From: an uncultured Clostridia bacterium
GTDB lineage: Bacteria; Bacillota; Clostridia; Christensenellales; UBA1242
Assembly: GCA_944381825.1 (NCBI GenBank)
Contig: CALWMK010000006.1
Location: 1-48,448, forward strand
DNA: 48,448 bases
Direction of reading: 5' to 3'
Shown: positions 24,480 to 33,518 of the stretch, in pieces
How positions within the stretch are numbered: position 1 is the stretch's first letter
How the letters are laid out: each line of letters starts with the position of its first letter
Translations under genes and position numbers: made by a program
The notes under the pieces: generated by a model
What the model was told of the DNA's origin: nothing
The model's database searches: none
Seen by the model: the letters and a program-made list of their open reading frames with translations, nothing else

Positions 24480-27015
24480 TAATCAACAACAAGGTTTGAA
24501 CAATCTAAAATCAATTTATCAAATTCAAATGGGTGGTAACATTCAAAAAATTTTAAGAGAAATCCGTTCTTTTAAAACTTTAGCGGATGATTTTTCTCAT
24601 GAAATTGCTGATAAGAAAAAAGATGAATTACAAAAACAATTAAATCAAGTGGTTGTTGAAAAGTCAGAGGTTTCTATAAGTAATGCTAAAAGTAATGCTA
24701 AGAATTTTGTTCAAGAACCAAAGATGGAAGAGTCAAAAAAAGATATGGTTGAACAAGAAAAAATTTCAGATAAAAAAACTCATTCTAGTCAAACAAAGGT
24801 TGTAAAACAAGACCAAATGTATAGCAATAAAACTTTTGACAATAACAAAAGAGATAGGCAGTTTGATAATAAACGATCCTTTGATGCAAATAGGAAACCA
24901 TTTGATCCGAATAAAAAACCTTTTGATAAAAATAAAAATTTTGTAAAAGAGTTTAAAAAACCTGGTGCGAATCAACAAAGAAATTCTAGTTTTATCGCTA
25001 GTAAAGGAAATAGTGTTAAAGTTTTTGCTCCTGTTCTTGAAAGCAGTTCCGTTTTAGCTCAACCAGAAAGGAATTATGGAAATAAAAATAAATCTCAAAG
25101 AAATTTGGATGAGAAAAACAAACAGCATACTAAGCAAAAGGGTGTTTCTAAGCGTAATATATTAATTGAAGATGTTGATGGCTTCGAAGAAACAACAATG
25201 GGTTCAAGAAAGCTAATTAAAACTAAAAAGAAGGAAGAAACTTTTGTTGCGCCAAAAATTGAAAATGCTGTAATTACAACTGAGAATGTTTCTGTCAAAC
25301 ATCTTTCAGAGAAAACTGGAAGACCAGTTAGTGAAATAATCAAAAAGCTCATGATGCTTGGGATTATGGCAACAATCAATTCTAATATTGATTTTACAAC
25401 AGCAGAATTAATTTGCGAAGAACTAGGTGTTAAATTAGAACAAAAGTTAGATAAAACCGCGGAAGATGAACTTTTAGGAAATTATATTGCTGAGAAAGAT
25501 GAAGAAGAACACCTTGTCAAACGTCCGCCTGTTGTAACTGTTATGGGACATGTTGACCATGGTAAAACATCTCTATTAGACATAATTAGAAAAACAAATG
25601 TTGTTGGTGGAGAAGCAGGTGGTATCACACAAAAAATAGGTGCATATACAATCAATTCTAATGGAAATAAAATTACATTTATCGACACTCCTGGTCATGC
25701 TGCATTTACAGCAATGAGGGCAAGAGGAGCAAAAATAACTGATGTTGCCATTTTAGTTGTTGCTGCTGACGATGGAATTATGCCACAAACAATTGAAGCA
25801 ATTAATCATATTAAGGCAGCAAATGTTCCTATGATTGTTGCCATTAACAAAATGGATAAGCCAGAAGCAAATCCAGAAAGAATTAAACAACAGCTTTCTG
25901 AAAATGGTGTTTTGCCAGAAGAATGGGGCGGTGACACAATCTTAGTTCCAGTATCTGCAAAAACGGGTGTTGGAATTGATAACCTTTTAAACATGATTTT
26001 GCTTGTATCCGACATGCAAGAACTAAAAGCAAATCCAAATAGATTGGCTTTGGCTGTGGTACTTGAAGCCGAACTCGATAAAAATCGTGGACCAGTGGCA
26101 ACCGTTCTCATTCAAAATGGAACATTGAAGGTTGGCGACAATATTATCTCCGGTGTCACATTTGGTAAAGTTAGGGCTATGTATGATGAAAATGGAAACA
26201 ATGTTAAAGAGGCATCTCCTTCTACTCCAGTTAGTGTTCTTGGATTTAATGAAGTCCCTCAATCTGGTGATCAAGTTTATGTCGTAAATGAAAAGCTTTC
26301 TAAGCAAGTAATCGAAGAAAGAAAATGGAAAATAAAACAAGAAAGAGCAAATCTTACTTCTGGAGTTTCACTTGATGATTTTATGGATAGGGTAAACGAA
26401 GGCAAACTTAAAAACTTGAATATTATAATTAAAGCAGACGTGCAAGGTTCTGTTGAAGCATTAAAACAATCGTTAACCGCAATTGAAAATGAAGAGGTTA
26501 GAGTTGTTTGTGTTCATAGTGGAGCAGGAGCTGTAACAGAATCTGATTTGGTTTTGGCTCAAGCTTCCAATTCTATTATCATAAGCTTTAATCTAAAAGT
26601 GCCAAATAAAATATCTCAAATGTCTGAAAATTTAGGTGTTGAGATAAAAGAGTATAAAGTTATTTATGATGTTGTTGATGAAATTACAAGAGCCATCAAG
26701 GGTATGATGACGGTTAAATACGAAAAACAAACCATAGGTCATGCAGAAATTAGAGTTGTATTCAAACTTTCCTCTCAAGGTACTATTGCAGGAAGTTATG
26801 TAACTGATGGAAAGGTTATGAGGAATTGTGGTGTCAAGGTTATGAGGGGAGATGAGGAGTTAATAGACACTACTGTTGAAGCCCTTAAAATACAAAAAGA
26901 TGACAAGTCAGAAGTTAATCGTGGCTATGAATGTGGTATAAAATTAAAAGATTTTTCTGCTATTAAAGAGGGTGATATCTTAGAATTTTATCAAAATGTA
27001 GAAATTGCAAGATAG
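24472..27015 (+). CDS. infB: InfB, translation initiation factor IF-2
   Basis: This 847-residue GTPase places initiator tRNA on the 30S subunit. The long N-terminal part (about 1-260) is low-complexity, rich in Lys, Asn and Gln, with repeats such as KPFDPNKKPFDKNK. The IF2_N domain follows (LSEKTGRPVSEIIKKLMMLG). The GTPase domain has GHVDHGKTSL (about 358-367), DTPGHAAFTAMRARGA and NKMDKPE, and beta-barrel domains end the protein. The frame opens at 24454, but TTG 24472 lies 7 bases after GGAG and overlaps ylxQ by 8 bases, so I use it. Confidence 0.96.
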   Translation: MNNNQQQGLNNLKSIYQIQMGGNIQKILREIRSFKTLADDFSHEIADKKKDELQKQLNQVVVEKSEVSISNAKSNAKNFVQEPKMEESKKDMVEQEKISDKKTHSSQTKVVKQDQMYSNKTFDNNKRDRQFDNKRSFDANRKPFDPNKKPFDKNKNFVKEFKKPGANQQRNSSFIASKGNSVKVFAPVLESSSVLAQPERNYGNKNKSQRNLDEKNKQHTKQKGVSKRNILIEDVDGFEETTMGSRKLIKTKKKEETFVAPKIENAVITTENVSVKHLSEKTGRPVSEIIKKLMMLGIMATINSNIDFTTAELICEELGVKLEQKLDKTAEDELLGNYIAEKDEEEHLVKRPPVVTVMGHVDHGKTSLLDIIRKTNVVGGEAGGITQKIGAYTINSNGNKITFIDTPGHAAFTAMRARGAKITDVAILVVAADDGIMPQTIEAINHIKAANVPMIVAINKMDKPEANPERIKQQLSENGVLPEEWGGDTILVPVSAKTGVGIDNLLNMILLVSDMQELKANPNRLALAVVLEAELDKNRGPVATVLIQNGTLKVGDNIISGVTFGKVRAMYDENGNNVKEASPSTPVSVLGFNEVPQSGDQVYVVNEKLSKQVIEERKWKIKQERANLTSGVSLDDFMDRVNEGKLKNLNIIIKADVQGSVEALKQSLTAIENEEVRVVCVHSGAGAVTESDLVLAQASNSIIISFNLKVPNKISQMSENLGVEIKEYKVIYDVVDEITRAIKGMMTVKYEKQTIGHAEIRVVFKLSSQGTIAGSYVTDGKVMRNCGVKVMRGDEELIDTTVEALKIQKDDKSEVNRGYECGIKLKDFSAIKEGDILEFYQNVEIAR

Positions 27016-27024
27016 GAGATAACT

Positions 27025-27390
27025 ATGTCAAATAGAATGGAAAGAGCTAATGCTCAAATTCAAAAGGCTTTGTCTGAGATAATTTCTTATGAACTTAATA
27101 ATCCTAAGCTTTCGTCAATGCTTACAATTTCTTCTGTTGATACTTCTATTGATTTTGCTGTTTGCAAAGTTAAGGTGAGTGTTCTTTCAAAGGAAAAGCA
27201 AGACATGCAGGCTCAATTAAAAGTTTTAAAACAGGCTGAAGGTTTTATTAAAAAATTACTTTTAGAAAGAGTTAAAATGCCAAAAGCTCCAAAACTTGTG
27301 TTTTTGTTGGATGAAGGCTATTTGCATAGCGAAAGAATCAATGAAATTTTAGACAAATTAGAAATTCCAAAACTGGATGAAGAAGAATAG
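27025..27390 (+). CDS. rbfA: RbfA, 30S ribosome-binding factor
   Basis: The 121-residue KH-like assembly factor binds the 30S platform for 16S 5'-end maturation. It shows RMERANAQIQKALSEIISYEL (about 4-23), then SSVDTSIDFAVCKVKVSVL and, near the C-terminus, PKLVFLLDEGYLHSERINEIL, all family landmarks. GGAG lies 7 bases before the ATG. It is 9 bases downstream of infB and its stop abuts the nrnA start. Confidence 0.95.
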   Translation: MSNRMERANAQIQKALSEIISYELNNPKLSSMLTISSVDTSIDFAVCKVKVSVLSKEKQDMQAQLKVLKQAEGFIKKLLLERVKMPKAPKLVFLLDEGYLHSERINEILDKLEIPKLDEEE

Positions 27391-28341
27391 ATGAAAAATT
27401 TATTAAAATTTTTAAAAAACTCAAAAAATATAGCAATTTTTACTCATGTTAATCCAGACCCAGATGCTTTGGGTTCGGCAGTTGCATTTTATCATGCAAT
27501 GAAAAGTTTGGGTAAAAATTGCTCTATTTTTTTACACGAACTGCCTAATGAAAAGTTTTCGTTTTTAAATTTTGATTGTTTTAAAATACAAGATGATTTG
27601 AAAGAATATGATTTGGGTGTTGCATTGGATTCATCAGATTATAAAAGAGTTGCAAAAATTGAAATTTTTAAAAAATGCGTTAAAAAAATTGCAATCGATC
27701 ACCACTTTATACATGATAATTTTTCAGATTATGATTATGTTATTCCGTCTGCGTCTTCTTGTTGTGAAGTCCTTTTTACTATTTTTAATGAATTAAAAAT
27801 TGTTATTAACAAAGATATCGCAACAGCATTATATTTAGGTCTAGCTGGTGATACAGGCTGTTTTATGTATGATAATACCTCTGCCAATGTTCATTTTTGT
27901 GCTGGCAAACTTATTGAAAATGGCGCAAACTTTTCTTTAATTAACAATAAAATTTTTTCTGAAAAAAAATTTAATGAGCTTTTACTTTTAAAAGATTTTA
28001 TTTCAAATATTAAAATATATGATAATATAGGATTAGGAACGGTTTTATTAAAAGATAAAATCAAGTCAAATTGTGTTGATTATGATACAACTGAATTTGT
28101 TAATTTTGTAAAATCTATAGAAGGTGTTAATATTGCAATTTTAATAAAACAAGTGACAAGAGGCGAATATAAAGTTTCTTTGCGGTCTTCAAAAGGTTAT
28201 GATGTTTCCAAACTCGCCCAAACATTTGGAGGTGGCGGGCACAAACAAGCCTCTGCATTTTTGATTAAAATGAATTTAAAAAAATTAAAAGAAAGTCTTG
28301 TTTCAGAAGCAAAAAAAATTAGGTGCGAAGATGAAAGTTGA
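27391..28341 (+). CDS. nrnA: NrnA-type DHH/DHHA1 oligoribonuclease/phosphatase
   Basis: The 316-residue DHH phosphoesterase has an N-terminal domain with THVNPDPDALGSAVAFYHAM (about 18-37), LDSSDYKR, and the DHH motif IDHHFIHDNFSDYDYV (about 97-112). The C-terminal DHHA1 domain ends in FGGGGHKQASAF (about 281-292). NrnA degrades nano-RNA and dephosphorylates pAp. The position after rbfA and before truB is the usual one in Firmicutes. It starts directly after the rbfA stop codon and overlaps truB by 11 bases. Confidence 0.92.
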   Translation: MKNLLKFLKNSKNIAIFTHVNPDPDALGSAVAFYHAMKSLGKNCSIFLHELPNEKFSFLNFDCFKIQDDLKEYDLGVALDSSDYKRVAKIEIFKKCVKKIAIDHHFIHDNFSDYDYVIPSASSCCEVLFTIFNELKIVINKDIATALYLGLAGDTGCFMYDNTSANVHFCAGKLIENGANFSLINNKIFSEKKFNELLLLKDFISNIKIYDNIGLGTVLLKDKIKSNCVDYDTTEFVNFVKSIEGVNIAILIKQVTRGEYKVSLRSSKGYDVSKLAQTFGGGGHKQASAFLIKMNLKKLKESLVSEAKKIRCEDES

Positions 28342-28996
28342 TGGAATTATCATTTTAAATAAACCCACTGGCATGAATTCAATGAGTGCTGTTAAAAAAG
28401 TACAGCATCTATTAAATGCGGACAAGGCTGGACATCTTGGAACTTTGGACCCTTTAGGAACTGGAGTGTTGCCAATTGCACTTGGTAAGGCTACAAAGTT
28501 ATTTGAAGAGCATTTAAATGATAGAAAAATTTATAGGGCTATTTTTAAATTTGGTATTTTAACTGATACTTTAGACAGCGAAGGAAAGATTTTAAAGCAA
28601 GATGATGTTGACATTAAGTTAGAAGAAATTGAAAAAATTATAAACAAATTAATTGGCAAGCAAAATCAAATGCCTCCAAAGTATAGTGCAAAAAAAATTA
28701 AAGGCAAGAAAGCTTATGAATTAGCAAGAGCTGATGTTGAGTTTGAATTAAAACCAAAATTAGTTGAAATTTTTAGATTCGAAGTAGTTGAAAAATTGAA
28801 AAAAAATACATTTTTATTTGAAATTGAATGTTCTTCTGGTACTTATATTAGGAGTTGTTGTAGAGATCTTGCCGAAAAATTAAACACTTGTGCCACCATG
28901 GTTGCTATAATTAGAATTCAAAGTGGCAAGTATAAAATAGAAGATTCTATAGTTTTAGATGAAGTTACAATAGACAAATTATTGAAAGTTGATTAA
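28331..28996 (+). CDS. truB: TruB, tRNA pseudouridine-55 synthase
   Basis: This 221-residue enzyme makes pseudouridine 55 in the T-loop of tRNAs. The catalytic Asp is D40 in GHLGTLDPLGTGVLP. Other motifs are ILNKPTGMNS at the N-terminus, MPPKYSAKKIKGKKAYELAR and CSSGTYIRSCCRDLAEKL. It ends after the catalytic domain, so the C-terminal PUA domain of larger TruBs is missing, as in many short Firmicute versions. ATG 28331 is preceded by AGGTG inside nrnA. The ribF gene that normally follows truB is not here. Confidence 0.95.
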   Translation: MKVDGIIILNKPTGMNSMSAVKKVQHLLNADKAGHLGTLDPLGTGVLPIALGKATKLFEEHLNDRKIYRAIFKFGILTDTLDSEGKILKQDDVDIKLEEIEKIINKLIGKQNQMPPKYSAKKIKGKKAYELARADVEFELKPKLVEIFRFEVVEKLKKNTFLFEIECSSGTYIRSCCRDLAEKLNTCATMVAIIRIQSGKYKIEDSIVLDEVTIDKLLKVD

Positions 28997-29006
28997 GAGG
29001 AAAAAT

Positions 29007-29870
29007 ATGGAAAATAAAATTAGATTTGGACCGGCTGGCAATGAAGAATTATTTTATTTAGAAGGCAATAAAAGCTCTAAGCAAGCACCTGCATGGCTTA
29101 GATCAAAGGGTTTGTCGGCATATGAATATAGCTTTGGTAGGGGTTTTACTTTAAAGACAGAAACTGCCAATGAAATTGGCTTAGAAGCAGAAAAAAATGA
29201 TATTTTAGTCAGTGTTCATGCGCCTTATTACATCAATCTTGCAAATGAAAGTGATGAAATGGCAGAAAAATCTTTTAACTATATTATTAAAAGCTTGGAA
29301 TTTCTTAAACTACTAAAGGGTCAAAAAGCGGTTGTTCATTTAGCTTCGCAAGGCAAACTTAATAGGTTACAAGCGCTTGAACTTACAAAAAAAAGACTTT
29401 TTACATGTTTGGAAAAAATCTATGATATATATGATATGACCAATTTGTATATTTGTCCTGAAACCATGGGTAAATATTTGCAAATTGGTAGTTATAATGA
29501 AATTATAGATTTATGCACAATAGATAGATGTTTGATTCCAACTTTTGATTTTGGACATATTAATTGTATTTTGCAAGGAAAATTAAAAACAAGCGATGAT
29601 TATAGAAAAATTTTAGATTTAGCTTTTGAAAAATTAGGAGATTTTAAAACTAAAAATTGCCACATTCATTTTTCAAAAATTCAATTTGGTGAGAAGGGAG
29701 AACTTAGACATTTAAATTTTGACGATTTAGAATATGGCCCAGAATTTTTACCTCTTGCGAGTGTTTTAAAAGAGTATAAAATGACTCCAACAATCATTTG
29801 TGAATCTGCTTCTAAAATGGCAAAAGATGCTATTATGATGAAAGAAATTTATTCCACATTAAATATTTAG
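29007..29870 (+). CDS. endonuclease IV-like TIM-barrel protein
   Basis: This 287-residue protein belongs to the AP-endonuclease-IV/xylose-isomerase-like TIM barrel superfamily, in the clostridial branch beginning IRFGPAGNEELFYLEG. Metal-ligand positions like those in Nfo are visible: His in SVHAPYY, His in VVHLAS, Glu in CPETMGK, Asp and His in TFDFGHINC, His in CHIHFSK, then GELRHL and a final Glu in IICESAS. A metal-dependent DNA-repair nuclease or a sugar isomerase are both possible. The start is ATG 29007, 5 bases after AAGAGGA, not the earlier in-frame ATG at 28989. Confidence 0.82.
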   Translation: MENKIRFGPAGNEELFYLEGNKSSKQAPAWLRSKGLSAYEYSFGRGFTLKTETANEIGLEAEKNDILVSVHAPYYINLANESDEMAEKSFNYIIKSLEFLKLLKGQKAVVHLASQGKLNRLQALELTKKRLFTCLEKIYDIYDMTNLYICPETMGKYLQIGSYNEIIDLCTIDRCLIPTFDFGHINCILQGKLKTSDDYRKILDLAFEKLGDFKTKNCHIHFSKIQFGEKGELRHLNFDDLEYGPEFLPLASVLKEYKMTPTIICESASKMAKDAIMMKEIYSTLNI

Positions 29871-29900
29871 TAGACAATATTATTTTTTATGTGATAGAAT
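29871..29900 (+). promoter_or_regulatory. promoter of efp
   Basis: TAGACA (29871-29876), an 18-base spacer and TAGAAT (29895-29900) with an extended TGA. Confidence 0.6.
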
Positions 29901-29930
29901 AATTTAAATTAAAAAAAGGAAAAAGAAATT

Positions 29931-30494
29931 ATGGTAACAGCAGGTGATTTTAGAAAAGGTGTAACCTTTGAAATGGAGGGGAACATCTATCTTGTAGTTG
30001 ATTTTTTACATGTTAAACCTGGAAAAGGTTCTCCTTTCGTTAGAGCTAAAATTAAAAATATAGTAACTGGTCAAGTTATTGAAAGAACTTTTAATCCATC
30101 CGATAAATTTCAAGTTGCAGTTATAGAAAGAAAGGAAATGCAATATTTATATAATGAAGGTGGCTTGTATTATTTTATGGATATGGAAACTTATGACCAA
30201 ATTCCACTTAACAAAAGTCAGGTAGAAGAAGCTTTAAACTTCATAATGGAAAACATGATGGTTAATATTCAATTTTATAAAGGCAATGCTTTTTCAGTTT
30301 TGCCTCCAAATTTTGTTGAACTTGAGGTTGTTGAGTGTGAACCAGGAATTCAAGGAGATACCTCTAAGGCGGGCAACAAACCAGCCAAACTTGAAACGGG
30401 GTTAACAATTCAAGTTCCTCTTTTTGTTAACATTGGTGATAGAATTCGTGTTGACACTCGTGAAGGCGGGTCTTATATGGAAAGAGTTAAATAA
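29931..30494 (+). CDS. efp: EF-P, translation elongation factor P
   Basis: The 187-residue factor relieves ribosome stalling at polyproline. Three beta-barrel domains are present: KOW-like 1-62, OB 66-128 and C-terminal 130-187. The domain I loop [15 protein letters not shown] (about 27-41) holds the conserved tip lysine (about K32) that is modified in many bacteria; no modification enzyme is visible in this window. [20 protein letters not shown] is the typical domain junction. It has its own promoter and a weak AAAGGAAAAAG ribosome site. Confidence 0.96.
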   Translation: MVTAGDFRKGVTFEMEGNIYLVVDFLHVKPGKGSPFVRAKIKNIVTGQVIERTFNPSDKFQVAVIERKEMQYLYNEGGLYYFMDMETYDQIPLNKSQVEEALNFIMENMMVNIQFYKGNAFSVLPPNFVELEVVECEPGIQGDTSKAGNKPAKLETGLTIQVPLFVNIGDRIRVDTREGGSYMERVK

Positions 30495-30519
30495 GGCTAA
30501 TAGGATTTAAGGTTTTGCG

Positions 30520-31188
30520 ATGATTTATTATCTTTTTGATAATTCGTTTTCTAGTGTAATAGAATTTTTGGCATTTTTTTTGGCATATGTTATTGCTGTT
30601 TTGTTTGCTATTACTGTGCATGAATATTCTCATGCCCTTGTAGCTTATAAATCTGGCGACATAACTCCAAAAGCCATGGGTAGATTGACTTTGAACCCCT
30701 TTAGACATATGTCTGGGATAGGGGCTCTTTGTTTTTTGCTAATTGGCTTTGGCTGGGCAAAACCAGTTGAGGTGAATCCACTCAATTTTCGTAATTATCG
30801 AAAGTCAATGGCATTAGTTTCCATTTCTGGTGTGTTAACCAATCTAATTTGTGCATTCATCTTTAGCGGAATCTTCTTTTTTTACTCAATGTTTGTAGAT
30901 ATTGAACTCAACATGCTTTTGGTGTTTATTTACTACTTATTATTGTTTTTAACATCAATCAATCTTGCTTTGGCAATATTTAATATTTTGCCTATTTATC
31001 CTCTTGATGGTTTTAACTTTATTCAAACCTTTTTAAAGTATGATAATCCATTTGTGAAATTTATGCACCAATATGGAAATTTGATATTGTTAATTGTAAT
31101 TATAACTCCAATATTTGATTACATTTACTCCTTTCTTGTAGGCGGAATATCGGTTGTTTTCTCGCTTTTTTGGGCTTTGTTTTTGTAA
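30520..31188 (+). CDS. M50-family site-2-type membrane protease
   Basis: The 222-residue membrane protein has the zinc motif HEYSH (about 35-39) in its second helix, then the family feature MGRLTLNPFRHMSGIG and, later, the second site NILPIYPLDGF (about 155-165). It lacks a PDZ domain, so it belongs to the short M50 group (like B. subtilis YwhC-type proteins), distinct from RseP at 19454. About six membrane helices are likely. Its substrate is unknown. The neighbouring scpAB genes often follow it in Clostridia. Confidence 0.88.
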   Translation: MIYYLFDNSFSSVIEFLAFFLAYVIAVLFAITVHEYSHALVAYKSGDITPKAMGRLTLNPFRHMSGIGALCFLLIGFGWAKPVEVNPLNFRNYRKSMALVSISGVLTNLICAFIFSGIFFFYSMFVDIELNMLLVFIYYLLLFLTSINLALAIFNILPIYPLDGFNFIQTFLKYDNPFVKFMHQYGNLILLIVIITPIFDYIYSFLVGGISVVFSLFWALFL

Positions 31189-31193
31189 TCAAC

Positions 31194-31222
31194 TTGACTT
31201 TAAGTTTGCTTTAAATTATACT
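31194..31222 (+). promoter_or_regulatory. near-consensus promoter of scpAB
   Basis: TTGACT (31194-31199), exactly 17 bases, TATACT (31217-31222). The GTG of scpA is 8 bases from the -10, at the predicted transcription start. Confidence 0.8.
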
Positions 31223-31229
31223 TGTATTC

Positions 31230-31976
31230 GTGGAAGATAATTTAGAGCAAACTTTTTTTGATGAGGATAAATATCAATTTAAGCTGGACAACTATGAGGG
31301 TCCGCTTGATTTGTTATTGGATTTAATCAAAAAGTCTAAAATGGATATTATGGATGTCAAGTTGGCTCTTATAACTGACCAATATCTTTTGTATATGCAA
31401 AGTTTGGATTCTTTGGATATGGAAAAGGCAAGCGAATTTATTACAGTTGCCGCAACGCTAATTGAAATTAAAAGTAAAAGTGTTTTGCCTAAACCTGAAG
31501 AAGAGGCTCCTGAAGAAGTTGATGAAGAAGCCTTGCTTTTGGAAAGATTGCAGGAATATAAAATTTTAAAAGAGGCTAGCGAGGAACTTCAAGAATATGA
31601 AAATTTAAATAAATTTTATAAAAAACCTGACGATACTGTTGGCAAGGTTCACTTTGTTTTGAAAGATATGAACATGGAAGAACTCATTGATGCTTTTGTT
31701 AAAATTATGACAAGAATAGACAAAAAGCAAAAAGAGAACATGGTCAAAAAGATTGAAAAAGACAGATTTACCGTTGCAGAAAAGATTGTTGCAATCAAGG
31801 ACGCGATTTTAATTAAAAAACATTTGAAGTTTAGTGAACTTTTTGAAGAAGATCAAACAAAAAGCGAACTTATCAACATTTTTCTTGCACTTTTAGAACT
31901 TATGAAAATGCAGGTAATTCGTGCAACGCAAAGAAATATTTATGGAGAAATTGAAATTTTCAAGGCGGGTGAGTGA
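31230..31976 (+). CDS. scpA: ScpA, condensin kleisin subunit
   Basis: The 248-residue kleisin bridges the SMC heads with ScpB for chromosome segregation. The N-terminal signature YQFKLDNYEGPLDLLLDLIKK follows a short acidic leader, and the C-terminal winged helix ends with the pattern ELLKMQ..RATQRNIYGEI. The start is GTG 31230 with no Shine-Dalgarno sequence; the near-perfect promoter puts the transcript start on the GTG. It is coupled to scpB, whose ATG comes 2 bases after the scpA stop. Confidence 0.95.
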   Translation: MEDNLEQTFFDEDKYQFKLDNYEGPLDLLLDLIKKSKMDIMDVKLALITDQYLLYMQSLDSLDMEKASEFITVAATLIEIKSKSVLPKPEEEAPEEVDEEALLLERLQEYKILKEASEELQEYENLNKFYKKPDDTVGKVHFVLKDMNMEELIDAFVKIMTRIDKKQKENMVKKIEKDRFTVAEKIVAIKDAILIKKHLKFSELFEEDQTKSELINIFLALLELMKMQVIRATQRNIYGEIEIFKAGE

Positions 31977-31977
31977 A

Positions 31978-32784
31978 ATGGATGAAATAAACAAAGATTG
32001 TTTAAAAGAGATTATAAAGGCAACTCTTTTTGTTTCTGGTGATGGTATTGAAGTTAATGAATTTTCAGATAAGTTTGGTTTTTCTCTTGATGAAATAAAA
32101 CAAGAAATTGCAAAAATAAAAGAGGAATTAAGCGGTGAGTCTGGAGTGCATTTGATTGAATATGGCAACAAAGTTCAACTTGCATCAAATCCTAAGTATG
32201 CCGATTATATCGCCTCTGTATTAAATCCAATTAGGGAAAAGGCTTTGACTAAAGCGGCAATGCAAACACTTGCTATTGTGGCTTATAAACAACCGGTTAC
32301 AAGACTTGATATTGAAAACATAAGGGGAGTTAGCTCTGACTATGCAGTTCAAGTTTTGATTGAACAAAACATGATTGAAGTGGTAGGAAGAAAAGATGTT
32401 GTTGGAAAACCTCTTTTGTTTGGAACCACAGAGGAGTTTTTAAAAAGGTTTGACCTTGAAAGCATTGACAATTTGCCTAATTATGAGGAACTTTTGGAAC
32501 GCATTAAACTTATTAAGGCAAAAGAAGAGGAAAAAAGTGATAGCTTGTATAGAGATTTCACTTTGCCAGAGGAAGAGGAAATTCCAGACTTTTTAAAAGA
32601 TGAAGAAAATTTGCAAACCATAACAGCGGAAAGTCATCTTGAAGTTAACCAGGAGTTGGAAGATGGCAATTTTGAGGATGATAAAATAGATGAACAAGAT
32701 GAACTTGAACTATTTGAAGAACTAAGACAAAATATAGAGGAAGAAACAGAAGAATTAGCGGTAAAAACAATAGAGAAAAAATAA
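31978..32784 (+). CDS. scpB: ScpB, condensin winged-helix subunit
   Basis: The 268-residue ScpB binds ScpA in the SMC complex. Tandem winged helices span about 8-175, with ALTKAAMQTLAIVAYKQPVTR (about 83-103), NIRGVSSDYAVQVLIEQNMI and GRKDVVGKPLLFGTTEEFL. After about residue 185 a long acidic tail follows (Glu/Asp-rich), making it longer than the usual 190-200. An upstream in-frame GTG at 31921 would add 19 residues inside scpA; ATG 31978 with GGTGAG is the better start. Confidence 0.94.
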   Translation: MDEINKDCLKEIIKATLFVSGDGIEVNEFSDKFGFSLDEIKQEIAKIKEELSGESGVHLIEYGNKVQLASNPKYADYIASVLNPIREKALTKAAMQTLAIVAYKQPVTRLDIENIRGVSSDYAVQVLIEQNMIEVVGRKDVVGKPLLFGTTEEFLKRFDLESIDNLPNYEELLERIKLIKAKEEEKSDSLYRDFTLPEEEEIPDFLKDEENLQTITAESHLEVNQELEDGNFEDDKIDEQDELELFEELRQNIEEETEELAVKTIEKK

Positions 32785-32844
32785 CTAATAATGTTTATAT
32801 CTTTGCAACAAATAATGTGTTAAAAAAATTATGGCACAAAAGTG

Positions 32845-32872
32845 TTGACATTCAAGAATTTTATGATAAAGT
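32845..32872 (+). promoter_or_regulatory. candidate promoter of degenerate gene
   Basis: TTGACA (32845-32850), 16 bases, TAAAGT (32867-32872). A hairpin follows at 32881-32911 (AAAGTTG/CAACTTT with a short T-run), possibly an attenuator or terminator before the broken gene. Confidence 0.4.
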
Positions 32873-32933
32873 TTATTATAAAAGTTGGAGAATTGTTTTC
32901 TTCAACTTTTTGTCATAAAGGAGATTAAAAAAA

Positions 32934-33518
32934 ATGAATATATTCGATGATGTGGTCAATATAGATGAAAACGGAAATATTATTTATAAACAATGGATAG
33001 AGTGGAATCATTTCAATACACCAAACAAACCAGAGCTACTTAGAAAGATTATGCGAAAAATAATGGCTTTTTTTAATCATTGTTTAAAATGTACTTCTCT
33101 CGATGGTTGCTTTTTATTAGATAGTAAAAAAACCAGAGTAGCCATTACATCCGAATTGTGATTGCGATAAAAAATTAATTAGTTTTAAAAAGGTTAAATA
33201 TTATTCTATTTCTGAGTTTCCAATTGCTAAGCTTTCAAAATATATTTTTGCTGGAGAAGTTGCTTCAAAAGGCAAGCAAAATATTTTTCAAGCATGGGGA
33301 TATTCTTCAAAAGATATTTTTGTTTTAAAAGATATTTTTGAAATTCAAGCGAAACAAAATTATTTAGATGGAAATTATAAGTTAAAAAAGCTTGACGAAT
33401 TTGGTCAAAGACTTTCAATACCAATAATTTGAATGGAAAAGTTTTTAATTCTGGTTGGATGTTATATCCTGAAGGGAAGATAAGAAATATTACACCATTT
33501 GGAGGATGGATAAAATGA
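32934..33518 (+). pseudogene. broken phage-like/toxin-like gene
   Basis: An intact start with GGAG leads to 75 codons ending at 33161, but homology-like content continues in other frames. After the A-run 33126-33132 the next frame reads KPE, a TAG at 33139-33141, then PLHPNCDC, resembling the Cys/His motif near the end of phage head-morphogenesis proteins. The frame continues to a TGA at 33430. The original frame then resumes with NGKVFNSGWMLYPEGK and ends GGWIK at 33518. The last 110 codons (SKYIFAGEVASKGKQNIFQAWGY..) look like DUF6883, a domain of phage or polymorphic-toxin C-termini. Two frameshifts and one stop mean it is inactive, unless these are assembly errors. Confidence 0.7.
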
